Shown here piece after piece: positions 8,686 to 16,708 of a stretch of DNA of 64,000 nucleotides (positions are counted from its first letter, which is position 1; the number at the start of each line of letters is the position of its first letter). The notes beneath the pieces were generated by a model, which saw only the letters and a program-made list of their open reading frames with translations, made no database searches and had not been told where the DNA came from. Both the position numbers and the translations under genes were made by a program. This stretch comes from Streptomyces sp. R41 (GTDB lineage: Bacteria > Actinomycetota > Actinomycetes > Streptomycetales > Streptomycetaceae). The DNA is taken from positions 4,695,001 to 4,759,000 of the forward strand of contig NZ_CP163443.1 of the NCBI RefSeq assembly GCF_041053055.1, in the 5' to 3' direction.

Positions 8686-11676
8686 TCAGCTGACGCGGGT
8701 CAGCTTGGCGCCGAGGCCGGGCTCGGCGAGGTCCGACCGGAGCGCGACGGGGATCGTCACGGCGTGACGGGAACCGTCGCCGACGGTCAGTTGGCCGACG
8801 ACCGTGCCGGCCTTGCCGGAGTGCGGGACCGTTGTGCCGTCCTCGGTACCGATCGACAGCTTCGTCTTCAGACCGGGCCAGCCGACCGCCGACATGTTCT
8901 TGGTGGCGACGACCGGGGTCTGCCCGCCGAGCTGGTCGTCCACGTAGCCGACGACGTCGCCCTTCTTCACCACCGTGGCGGAGGTCAGGCTCTGCTGGAC
9001 CTTGTCGATCAGCTTCTGGCTGTTGGTCAGCGCCAGCTGGAGGCTGTCCCAGACCTTGCCCGTGCCGGCGTTCTGGCCGAGGACCGCGCCGTAGACCGTC
9101 TGCGTCTTGCCGTTCACGGTCTTGGTCGCCGCCCACACCAGGTTGCCGCCCGCGGGCGTCGACGAACCGGTCTTCAGGCCGATCACGCCGACCTGCTTCA
9201 CCAGCAGGTCGTTGTTGTTGTAGATGGGCTTGTCGAGGCCGGGGATCTTCGCGCTGGCCATCGAGACGATGCTGCGGAACACCTCGTTCTGCATGACCGC
9301 CTCGGCCAGCTTGAGCTGGTCGGTGGCGGTGCTCACCGTCGTCTTCTGCAGACCGCTCGGGTCCGTGTACGTCGACTTCGTCATGCCGAGCTTCTTCGCC
9401 GCGGCGTTCATCTTGCCGACGAAGGTCTCGTTGTCGGAGTCCCAACGGGCCAGCAGCCGCGCCGCGTTGTTGCCGGACGGGATCATCAGCATCTGGAGCA
9501 TCTCGCGCTCCGTGAACTGCTGCCCCTTCGACATGGCCGCCGTCGACTCGTCCGGCAGCTTCGACTCGTCCTCGGCCTGCTGGTCGACGGTGATCTTCTC
9601 GCCGCCCTCGTTCCCCTTCAGCGGGTGCTCCTGAAGGATGACGTACGCCGTCATGATCTTGGCGACGCTCGCGATGGGGGCGGGCGTCTGCTTGCCCTCC
9701 GTGCCGAGGCTGCCGACGCCCTCGACCTCGATCGCCGACTGCCCCTGCCCCGGCCAGGGCAGGTCGAGCTTGCCGCCCTCGAAGGTGTAGGTCTCGTCGG
9801 CGGTGAGCGCGAGCGCGGGGGTCGGGAGCGGGCGTACGGCCTGTACGACTGCAAAGATCACCGCGAGCAGCAGGACCAGTGGGGTCCAGATCTTGACCCG
9901 CCGCACGATCGTCCGGACCGGGGTCTGCGGGGGCGGCGGCGTATTCGTCAGCTCGGCCAGCAGGTCCAGCGGGGGCTTCGGCGGCAGCGGCTGCTGGGTG
10001 GTGCGCTCGGGACCGACCTGCGGGAGCGCGGCGGTGGCTGCCGCCGGCTTGTCCACGGGGGGCGGCGTCGGCCTGGGCGGGGCGGGCGGGGTCTTCGGCT
10101 TCGCCGGGGCGCCCGGTTCGTCGAGGGGCTTGAGGGCGATGAACTTGCTGGTGCGCTCGGCGTCGGACTCGGGCTTGGCCGCCGGCTTTTCGGTGGCCGG
10201 CTTGGTGCCGCCGCCCAACTTGAGCATGGTGGTGGGCTGGTCCACGGCCGGGAGCCGGGGAGCCTTGAAGATGGCGGTGGGCTGGTCGACCGGGGGCTCG
10301 GGGGCGGTGGAGTCCTTGGCGTCCGTCGAGGTGGCCTTCGGAGAGTCCTTCGGGGACGCCGCTGCGGTGCCCTTCGAGCGGGGGGTTGCGTCCTTGTCCG
10401 AGGTGTCGTCGCCGGACTTGGGCTCGGGCGCGTCGACGGAGGCGGACGCGGAACCGGAGTCCGCGGTGCGCGCGGCCCCGGCCGCAGAACCGGTCGCGGT
10501 CTCGGCCTTGCCCCCGGTCTCGCCGGCAACGGAAGCCTCGCCGGAGGCGGACGCGGCACCAGAAGCGGGCGCGGAGCCGGCGTCGGTTGCAGAACCGGTG
10601 GCGGTCTCGGCCTTGCCCTCGGACTCGCCGACGACGGAACCAGCGGCGGCCGCGGAGCCGGAGCCGACGTTGCCCGCGGGACCGGTCGCGGTCTCGGCCT
10701 TGCCCCCGGTCTCGTCGGCAACGGAAGCCTCGCCGGAGGCAGACGCGGAACCGGCGTCGGCCGCAGAACCGCCCGCGGTCCCGGCCTCGCCCCCGGACTC
10801 GCCGGCAACGGAAGCCTCGCCAGAAGCGGAAGCGGAAGCGGAACCGGACACAGACGCAGAGCCGGCCCCGGCCGCAGATCCGCCCTCGGTCCCGGCCTTG
10901 TCCCCGGTCTCGCCGGCAACGGAAGCCTCGCCGGAGGCAGGCGCGGAACCGGCCCCAGCCGCAGAACCGCCCGCGGTCCCGGCCTCGCCCCCGGACTCAT
11001 CGGCGACGGAAGCCTCGCCGACGGCGGAGTCCCGCCCCTCGACCGCTTCGGCGTCCGGAGCTGACGCCTCGTCGGACGCGTCCGAGTCGCTGTCCGCCTC
11101 GGGGGCCGACATGGACCCGGCCGACGCCGCCGCGCCGTCGGCAGCCGCGTCGGAGTCCTCCGCACGGGAGTCCCCCGCATCGCGCGCCGAGTCCTCGTCG
11201 GCCGCCGCCGCGTCGCCCTCATCGTCGACGGCATCGGTCGGTTCGGCGTCGCCAGCGGTCGCGTCGGAGCCCTCGGAATTCGCGGAGCGCTCCGCGTCGG
11301 AGTCCCGGTCGTCGCGGCCGGACTCCCCGGCCGCCGGGGAGTCGTCCCCGTCCGCGCCGGCCACCCACGCGGCCACGGCCGCCCGCAGTCGGGAGTCGCC
11401 GTCGGAGACCTTCTCGCCGGACTCGGCGGAGTCGCCCCGCTCGGCCGCCGCCAAGGCCTTCGTGGAGAACACCGCCGTAGCCTGATCCACCCGTACCGTG
11501 GCCGCCCGCTCGCGGGCCACCGCCATGCGGGGGTCGGCCGCAGCCGGGGCCGGGGTCGAGGCCGACGCGGCACCTCGCGCCGGACCCGGAACCGCGCCCG
11601 GGGTCCCCGGCGTCGGTTCTGCCGACGACGCCGACGACTCGTGCTGCTTCGACCTGTCGGGGGACTCGCCCGCCAC
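8686..11676 (-). CDS. D-alanyl-D-alanine carboxypeptidase (peptidase S11) with long repetitive cytoplasmic tail
   Basis: About 996 aa, some 600 longer than usual PBP5-type enzymes. Catalytic motifs are complete: SxxK (Ser670, Lys673 in ASVAKIM), SGN (Ser734) and KTG (Lys835). One transmembrane helix (IWTPLVLLLAVIFAVVQAV) precedes the enzyme domain, so it acts outside the membrane, trimming the fifth D-Ala of peptidoglycan stems. Everything before that helix, about 590 residues, is disordered, rich in Ala, Ser, Glu, Asp and Pro, with imperfect repeats (GEASVAGETGGKAETATGSA) between about 10430 and 11030. GTG 11676 has GGAGGAGG upstream; ATG 11691 and a GTG at 11700 are in frame. Confidence 0.9.
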   Translation of the reverse strand: MAGESPDRSKQHESSASSAEPTPGTPGAVPGPARGAASASTPAPAAADPRMAVARERAATVRVDQATAVFSTKALAAAERGDSAESGEKVSDGDSRLRAAVAAWVAGADGDDSPAAGESGRDDRDSDAERSANSEGSDATAGDAEPTDAVDDEGDAAAADEDSARDAGDSRAEDSDAAADGAAASAGSMSAPEADSDSDASDEASAPDAEAVEGRDSAVGEASVADESGGEAGTAGGSAAGAGSAPASGEASVAGETGDKAGTEGGSAAGAGSASVSGSASASASGEASVAGESGGEAGTAGGSAADAGSASASGEASVADETGGKAETATGPAGNVGSGSAAAAGSVVGESEGKAETATGSATDAGSAPASGAASASGEASVAGETGGKAETATGSAAGAARTADSGSASASVDAPEPKSGDDTSDKDATPRSKGTAAASPKDSPKATSTDAKDSTAPEPPVDQPTAIFKAPRLPAVDQPTTMLKLGGGTKPATEKPAAKPESDAERTSKFIALKPLDEPGAPAKPKTPPAPPRPTPPPVDKPAAATAALPQVGPERTTQQPLPPKPPLDLLAELTNTPPPPQTPVRTIVRRVKIWTPLVLLLAVIFAVVQAVRPLPTPALALTADETYTFEGGKLDLPWPGQGQSAIEVEGVGSLGTEGKQTPAPIASVAKIMTAYVILQEHPLKGNEGGEKITVDQQAEDESKLPDESTAAMSKGQQFTEREMLQMLMIPSGNNAARLLARWDSDNETFVGKMNAAAKKLGMTKSTYTDPSGLQKTTVSTATDQLKLAEAVMQNEVFRSIVSMASAKIPGLDKPIYNNNDLLVKQVGVIGLKTGSSTPAGGNLVWAATKTVNGKTQTVYGAVLGQNAGTGKVWDSLQLALTNSQKLIDKVQQSLTSATVVKKGDVVGYVDDQLGGQTPVVATKNMSAVGWPGLKTKLSIGTEDGTTVPHSGKAGTVVGQLTVGDGSRHAVTIPVALRSDLAEPGLGAKLTRVS

Positions 11677-11911
11677 CGATGCCTCCTCCATGCGGCACAC
11701 GCCCTCCGTGCGCCAACCGAACCGTCAAACCCTGCAACCGCCGCCCGGACACCGCTGTCCGAACCATGTACCAGTGTCCTGTGTGAGGGCTTAACCCCTG
11801 CGGTAGACGAGAACGACATACCTACTGGTTCCACTACATTCCGGTCACGCACCCTCGACAGACCAATGTGAGAGGGGTCACCCTGTCATTCATCCACGCG
11901 GGGAGGCATGG

Positions 11912-12667
11912 ATGGGCAGGAGCCGCAGAACACTTCCGGAGGAGCTTCTGCTGCTGGCGTTGGACCCGACCACGGGTACCACCGCGCAGCCGCAGTCGCT
12001 CGACCTAGGTCTGGCCGGAGCACAGCTAGTGGAGCTGGCGCTGGCCGGACGGATAGCCCCAGACGGGGATCGTATCGCCGTGGTGGCACCACGGCCGACT
12101 GGAGATCCAACACTGGACTGTGCGTTGGAACTGCTTCGCCGACGCGGAGCACCCGTACGCGCTGTGAACTGGATTGGCGGACCCCGACTGGGACTTCGCC
12201 AGACCTACCTCTCGCATCTGGAGAGGTGCGGCATGGTGCATGCCGTGGCCGGCCAGATGTGCGGGGTGCTGCCGACGACTCGCTACCAAGCGACGGACAC
12301 GGCGATCAGCCGGGAGATCAGGTCCCGGCTGGACAGTGCGATCCGCACCGGCGTCCCGCCGGACCCGCGGACCGCGGCGCTCGCCGCGCTGGCCCATGCG
12401 GTCGGACTCGGCAAGCACCTGTATCCGGGTAATGAGGGACGTTCGTCCCGCTCCCGGCTGCGGGACCTGATCAGGCACGACCCCATGGGCGGCCTCGTGG
12501 CCCACGCGGTCATGGACGTTCAGAACGGTGTGGCCGCACAGCCACGCCGCAGCCCGGCACCGGCAGGCCGTCCGGCCACTGCCGGAGTCAGGACCGCACC
12601 GGAACCCGCCCGCGGTGTTCCGATGCAACCGCGCCGCGGTTCCATGGCGCGCGCCGTGGCTCACTGA
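11912..12667 (+). CDS. GPP34 (GOLPH3-like) phosphoprotein
   Basis: 251 aa. The GOLPH3/Vps74-type fold is readable: LPEELLLLALDPTTG at the start, the LVELALAGRI helix, and APVRAVNWIGG. In eukaryotes the family binds phosphatidylinositol-4-phosphate at the Golgi; actinomycete members are numerous, and their role is not established. The C-terminal 40 residues are Pro/Arg-rich and likely disordered. ATG 11912 has GGGGAGG 6 nt upstream. It is divergent from the carboxypeptidase gene, sharing a 235-nt promoter region. A very large hairpin follows it. Confidence 0.85.
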   Translation: MGRSRRTLPEELLLLALDPTTGTTAQPQSLDLGLAGAQLVELALAGRIAPDGDRIAVVAPRPTGDPTLDCALELLRRRGAPVRAVNWIGGPRLGLRQTYLSHLERCGMVHAVAGQMCGVLPTTRYQATDTAISREIRSRLDSAIRTGVPPDPRTAALAALAHAVGLGKHLYPGNEGRSSRSRLRDLIRHDPMGGLVAHAVMDVQNGVAAQPRRSPAPAGRPATAGVRTAPEPARGVPMQPRRGSMARAVAH

Positions 12668-12786
12668 GCCGCAGTCCCACGGCACCCGGCACCACACGCA
12701 GTACCAGCACCGCCGGCATGACCAGCACCGCCAGCACCTCAGCGCCGCACCGCAGTCCCCAAGACCCGGTTCGGGAGCCGCTGGCT

Positions 12787-12844
12787 CGCGCGGGGCGATG
12801 AGGCCGTACGTCCGGACGACGACACGGCCCCATCGCCCCGCGCG
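12787..12844. terminator. Long hairpin downstream of GPP34 gene
   Basis: CGCGCGGGGCGATG (12787-12800) pairs perfectly with CATCGCCCCGCGCG (12831-12844); after a single unpaired base on each side, GGCCGT and ACGGCC extend the stem to about 20 bp around a 16-nt loop. In the 354-nt gap between the GPP34 and XRE genes it is the main structure. A terminator is the simple reading; a stable regulatory RNA element is possible. Confidence 0.6.
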
Positions 12845-13021
12845 GCCGCATCCGCGCGAGCCTCGACGCAGGCCGGGGCGGCCGCATATACACGCCGGTC
12901 CCCGAACTGGCGCCTACCCAGCGCATATCCGCTGTTTCCCAGCGGTAGAAAGCACCTTGGTGGCAGTCTGCTCAACAGCAGATACGCAAAGTTGAGGCCC
13001 GCAGCCGGAGGTGCACGTCCC

Positions 13022-13879
13022 GTGGCGTCCAATGTCAATCCCACCGTCCGGCGGCGCCGGCTGGGCCAGGAGCTGCGTCGGCTCCGCGAGCTCAAGGGCA
13101 TGACGGCCGAAGAGGTCGCCGAGCGGCTGCTGGTCTCCCAGTCGAAGATCAGCCGATTGGAGAACGGACGGCGCAGTATCAGCCAGCGCGACGTCCGCGA
13201 TCTGTGCGGGGTCTACGAGGTCGACGACCACCGGATCGTCGACTCGCTGATGCAGATGGCCAAGGACTCGCGCCAGCAGGGCTGGTGGCATTCCTTCGGC
13301 GACATCCCGTACAGCGTCTACATCGGGCTCGAGACCGACGCCGCGTCACTTCGCGTCTACGACCCCCAGGTCGTCCCCGGCCTCCTGCAGACCCGGCCGT
13401 ACGCCGAGGCCCTGATCGCGGGCGCCCTGCCGGAGACCGCGCCCGGCGACATCGACAAGCGGGTCCAGGTACGGCTCAAGCGGCAGGAACGAATCTCCGC
13501 CCCTGACAACCCGCTGCGTCTGTGGACCGTCCTCGACGAGGCCGCCCTGCGCCGGACCGTCGGCAACCGCTCCCTCATGCGCGACCAGCTGGAACACCTC
13601 GTCGAGCAGTCCCAACTGCCGCACGTCACCGTGCAGGTGATCCCCTTCGACATGGGGGCGCACCCGGGGCTGAACGGCCAGTACGCGATCCTCGAATTCC
13701 CCGACGCGGCCGACTCCAGCGTCGTCTACATCGAGGGCGTCACCAGCGACCTGTACCTGGAGAAGGCGAACGACGTCCAGAAGTACAGCGTGATGTACGA
13801 GCATCTGCGGGCACAGGCCCTGAACGTGGACCAGTCGCGTCAGTTCATCGCCGACATCGCGAAGGAGTACGCGCGCTGA
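13022..13879 (+). CDS. XRE-family regulator with DUF5753 sensor domain
   Basis: 285 aa. An N-terminal HTH_31/XRE domain (LRRLRELKGMTAEEVAERL, then VSQSKISRLENGRRS) is followed by a DUF5753 domain (residues about 100-275, with VYDPQVVPGLLQTRPYA and VQVIPFDMGAHPG). This architecture is that of WhiJ-like Streptomyces proteins, which act with a small DUF397 partner; the partner follows here. GTG 13022 has GGAGG 9 nt before it and is preferred over the in-frame ATG at 12992. The ligand of the DUF5753 domain is unknown. Confidence 0.92.
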   Translation: MASNVNPTVRRRRLGQELRRLRELKGMTAEEVAERLLVSQSKISRLENGRRSISQRDVRDLCGVYEVDDHRIVDSLMQMAKDSRQQGWWHSFGDIPYSVYIGLETDAASLRVYDPQVVPGLLQTRPYAEALIAGALPETAPGDIDKRVQVRLKRQERISAPDNPLRLWTVLDEAALRRTVGNRSLMRDQLEHLVEQSQLPHVTVQVIPFDMGAHPGLNGQYAILEFPDAADSSVVYIEGVTSDLYLEKANDVQKYSVMYEHLRAQALNVDQSRQFIADIAKEYAR

Positions 13880-14139
13880 GGCCGGGACGACGGTCCCGCC
13901 GAGGCGCATGACGGCAGTCCCGCCGGGAAGGTGCCGGACAATACACCTTCGCCACGCCAGTGCGGAAGACCCCATGGAATATGCCATCCAGTCGAGTGAA
14001 TAGTCGCTTCGTCAGCCGATGTTGGCGAGTAGCGTCGATCACGCCACCGAACAACAACGTTGGCGCAAACCGAGCAGCGGGTTCCGGACGAACCAGCAGT
14101 GCGGTGACAGCAACTCAACAACTCGCTACTGGAGCGAAC

Positions 14140-14337
14140 ATGGCAATTCAGCAGGGCGCCACCGACACGTGGACCAAGTCTTCCTACTCCACCGGCAACG
14201 GCGCCTGCGTCGAGGTCAAGTCCCCGGTTCTCACTGCGATGGCCGTACGGGACTCCAAGGTCCCCCACGGCCCGACGCTGGCCTTTCCCGCGGACGCGTG
14301 GAACGCCTTCGTGGCAGAGGTGAGCCGGGGAGCTTAG
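14140..14337 (+). CDS. DUF397 small protein, partner of the XRE regulator
   Basis: 65 aa with the family pattern: TWTKSSYSTGNGACVEV near the N-terminus, VRDSKVPHGPTLAF in the centre and AWNAFVAEV at the end. ATG 14140 has GGAGCG upstream. It lies 260 nt after the XRE-DUF5753 gene in the same direction, the usual pairing in Streptomyces, where such couples affect development or behave like antitoxin-type modules. The function is not settled in general. Confidence 0.9.
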   Translation: MAIQQGATDTWTKSSYSTGNGACVEVKSPVLTAMAVRDSKVPHGPTLAFPADAWNAFVAEVSRGA

Positions 14338-14467
14338 GCCTCATCTGACACATGACCACACACAACTTCATACGCATCACGTACAGAGCCCTCTCGACTG
14401 GCCCGCCGTCCCGGCCGAGGGGGCGCTCCCCTTTTTTTGAAGCTCGGTTCGCCTCCGGGGCGCAGAA

Positions 14468-14577
14468 GCCTGTGTCGAGACGGCGATCGTGCTCGACCCT
14501 CCTTCGTCGGGCCTCCGCGCTCCCCCACTCTCGGCTTCGCTCGAGCGGGGGGACCCCCATGGCCTCTCGACACAGGC
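14468..14577. repeat. Palindromic intergenic element (GCCTGTGTCGAGA arms)
   Basis: GCCTGTGTCGAGA (14468-14480) and its perfect complement (14565-14577) enclose a GC-rich inner segment that itself contains CCCCACTCTCGGCTTCGC-type short pairings. It fills the gap between the convergent DUF397 gene and the barrel-fold gene and could end both transcripts. Unrelated in sequence to the copy at 6499. Confidence 0.65.
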
Positions 14578-14615
14578 GCGCCCCTTCGGCTCACTCGCTG
14601 TAGGGCGCCGTCGGT

Positions 14616-15455
14616 TCAGCGCAAGCGATCCACGTACCGGTCCGTTCCCGGCACCGTCGGAATGAACGGCGCCACCAGCTCGACCCTCCCCAGTCCCACC
14701 TCACTCACCGCCGTATCCAGCCCCGCGAAGTACTCCTCCCAGCACTCCCGCGGATCCGCCTCCAGGAACCACAGCAGGGTCAGCCGGGTGTCCACGCCCT
14801 CGACCTGCTTGACGTACGTCATGCGGTCGCCGGGGAGGGGGGTCGGGCGGAAGACGGTGACCATGGCGGCGGGTGAGCCCGTGAGGCGTTTCGGCAGGTG
14901 GCGGGAGCGCAGCCATTCCAGCAACTCGGCGCGCTGCGCGGCGGATTCCGCGTCGACGACCTCCACCACCAGGCCCGCGTACGGGTGGTCGAGGGCGTGG
15001 AAGTCGCGGGGGCCGGCGGCCCCGTCCCGGTAGACGGTGGCCTCGTGGTCCTGGAAGGCCGTGAAGACGTGCGTACGGTCCTGGTAGACGCGGCCGTCAC
15101 GGTTGAGCCGCTTGTTGATGCCGACGGTCCACTTCATGTGGTCGTCGTAGCGGCCGTCGGTGACCCAGTACGTGGAGATGTAGCAGCCGGCGGTGACCGG
15201 CTGGGCGACCGCCGACTTCTCGGGGTAGCGCAGGAGTTGGAGGTCGCGGGTCGCAACCCATCGACGGCCCGCGTACATCCAGGGCATGGCCATCGCGCCG
15301 GCGTAGTAGTGGTCGTCCTCGTACCAGCGGTTGTACGCGTACTCGTGGCCCGGATGCGGTTCGACCATGGTGATCAGGGCGTGGCCCGGGTGGACGCCGT
15401 ACGGGCCGAGGGCGGCCAGTTCGGCGTACGTCTCGCTGCGGGTCTCCTCCGACAT
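14616..15455 (-). CDS. Conserved protein, tandem dimeric alpha-beta barrel (EthD-like) fold suspected
   Basis: 279 aa, no clear enzyme family. Two similar halves each carry patterns of ferredoxin-like barrel proteins: HALITMVEPHPGHEYAYN then RWYEDDHYYAG in the first, and YVKQVEGVDTRLTLLWFLE in the second. It is divergent from an SDR gene 81 nt away, with a perfect 17-nt palindrome between them that recurs at the promoters of the catabolic regulon. It may therefore act on a catabolic intermediate, for example as an isomerase, monooxygenase or binding protein. ATG 15455 has GGAAGGGG upstream. Confidence 0.7.
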   Translation of the reverse strand: MSEETRSETYAELAALGPYGVHPGHALITMVEPHPGHEYAYNRWYEDDHYYAGAMAMPWMYAGRRWVATRDLQLLRYPEKSAVAQPVTAGCYISTYWVTDGRYDDHMKWTVGINKRLNRDGRVYQDRTHVFTAFQDHEATVYRDGAAGPRDFHALDHPYAGLVVEVVDAESAAQRAELLEWLRSRHLPKRLTGSPAAMVTVFRPTPLPGDRMTYVKQVEGVDTRLTLLWFLEADPRECWEEYFAGLDTAVSEVGLGRVELVAPFIPTVPGTDRYVDRLR

Positions 15456-15491
15456 GACGATCCCCTTCCTTCTTCCGCCGGACGCCCATAC

Positions 15492-15508
15492 TCTGACGCT
15501 CCGTCAGA
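15492..15508. promoter_or_regulatory. Regulon operator site 1 (TCTGACG-CTC-CGTCAGA)
   Basis: A perfect 7-bp inverted repeat with 3-nt spacer, midway between the starts of the divergent genes at 15455 and 15537. Same motif as the sites near 37440, 39277, 42281, 49434 and 61204. TetR-type operator by symmetry and size. Confidence 0.75.
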
Positions 15509-15536
15509 CAATGCGCCAGAGCCGGGGAGGCTTGTG

Positions 15537-16322
15537 ATGTCACAGCTCGCGGGCAGGACCGTCGTCGTGTCGGGGGTCGGGGCCGGTCTCGGCCATCAGG
15601 TCGCGGCGGCCGTGGTGCGCGACGGGGGCAACGCGGTGCTCGGGGCGCGCACGGAGGCGAACCTCGCCAAGTCGGCGGCCGAACTCGATCCGGATGGCGC
15701 GCACACGGCCTACCGGGCGACGGACATCACGGACGAGGGGCAGTGCGAGGCACTGGCCGCACTCGCGACCGAGCGGTTCGGGCGGATCGACGCCGTCGTC
15801 CATGTCGCCGCCTGGGACAGCTACTTCGGCGGCCTGGAGGACGCCGACTTCGCCACCTGGCAGTCGGTCATCGACGTGAACCTGCTCGGCACCCTGCGGA
15901 TGACCCGCGCCTGTCTGCCCGCGCTCAAGTCGCGCGGCGGCTCGGTCGTCATCATCGGCACACAGTCGTCGGTGGCCGCGCCGAGCCAGGTGCGGCAAGC
16001 GGCGTACGCGGCGTCGAAGGGTGCCCTGACGAGCGCGATGTACTCCCTGGCGAGGGAGCTCGGCCCGCATCGGATACGGGTCAACACCGTGCTGCCGGGG
16101 TGGATGTGGGGCCCGCCCGTCGAGGCGTATGTCCAGTTCACGGCGCACACCGAGGGCCTGCCGGAGGCGGACGTACTGGCCCGGCTCACCGAGCGGATGG
16201 CCCTGCCCGAGCTGGCCACGGACGGGGATGTGGCGGACGCCGCGGTGTTCCTGGCGTCCGACCGGGCGCGCGCGATCACGGGGCAGTCGCTGCTCGTGAA
16301 CGCCGGCGAACTCATGCGGTAG
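15537..16322 (+). CDS. SDR family oxidoreductase
   Basis: 261 aa short-chain dehydrogenase. Nucleotide loop SGVGAGLG at residues 12-19, catalytic Ser144, Tyr157 and Lys161 (YAASK), and the closing GQSLLVNAGE motif in place of DGG. Preceded by GGGGAGG. The GTG at 15534 directly before the ATG is an equally possible start. The regulon palindrome at 15492 covers its promoter, so the substrate is probably an alcohol or ketone of the regulated pathway; NAD versus NADP is not decidable here. Confidence 0.9.
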   Translation: MSQLAGRTVVVSGVGAGLGHQVAAAVVRDGGNAVLGARTEANLAKSAAELDPDGAHTAYRATDITDEGQCEALAALATERFGRIDAVVHVAAWDSYFGGLEDADFATWQSVIDVNLLGTLRMTRACLPALKSRGGSVVIIGTQSSVAAPSQVRQAAYAASKGALTSAMYSLARELGPHRIRVNTVLPGWMWGPPVEAYVQFTAHTEGLPEADVLARLTERMALPELATDGDVADAAVFLASDRARAITGQSLLVNAGELMR

Positions 16323-16575
16323 GTACGGCCGTCGCGGCTCCCTTCCCAGCCGCACGGGACCCGCATCCCGTACGTCCGTCGTCTCTGTCGTCCTGCCGAC
16401 CGCCCTGCCGACCGTTGCCGGTCGTCCTGGCCGTCGTCGTGTCGATGTCCTGCTGACGAAGTGCCCGCTCATGGTGTGTTCCACGTCACGAGCACGACAA
16501 CAGGCCTACGGGTAAAGTAGAGGCAAAATCGTTCTGCTTTCTGATCTGTGTTCATATCTGTGACCGCGAGAGGTC

Positions 16576-16605
16576 TTGACCGGCTGGTCGAACCAGCGGT
16601 TCAAT
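16576..16605 (+). promoter_or_regulatory. Candidate promoter with internal palindrome, symporter gene
   Basis: TTGACC at 16576 and TTCAAT at 16600 are 18 nt apart. The spacer holds GCTGGT-CGA-ACCAGC (16583-16597), a perfect 6-bp inverted repeat, which could be an operator. Otherwise the 386-nt gap upstream of the symporter shows nothing I can name. Confidence 0.4.
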
Positions 16606-16708
16606 CCCCGAAGTCCCCGCTCCCGCACGGGGGCGCCGCCCATGTGCGTACTGGCGAAGTGCCGTCCGGTATCTGCAGGTTCACAAGGCGGACCCCTGGA
16701 GGGGGCAC

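Noticed and set aside
7135..11064. Very long open frame on the + strand across the membrane protein and carboxypeptidase genes
   Set aside because: Antisense to two proteins with clear motifs; product is Arg/Gly-rich without domains, as expected for high-GC shadow frames.
12668..13021. A small gene in the gap before the XRE regulator
   Set aside because: Open frames there are Arg/His/Pro-rich without ribosome sites; the gap is dominated by a hairpin.
14898..15536. N-terminal extension of the SDR at 15537
   Set aside because: It would run antisense through the barrel-fold gene and across the operator; GGGGAGG and ATG mark the true start.
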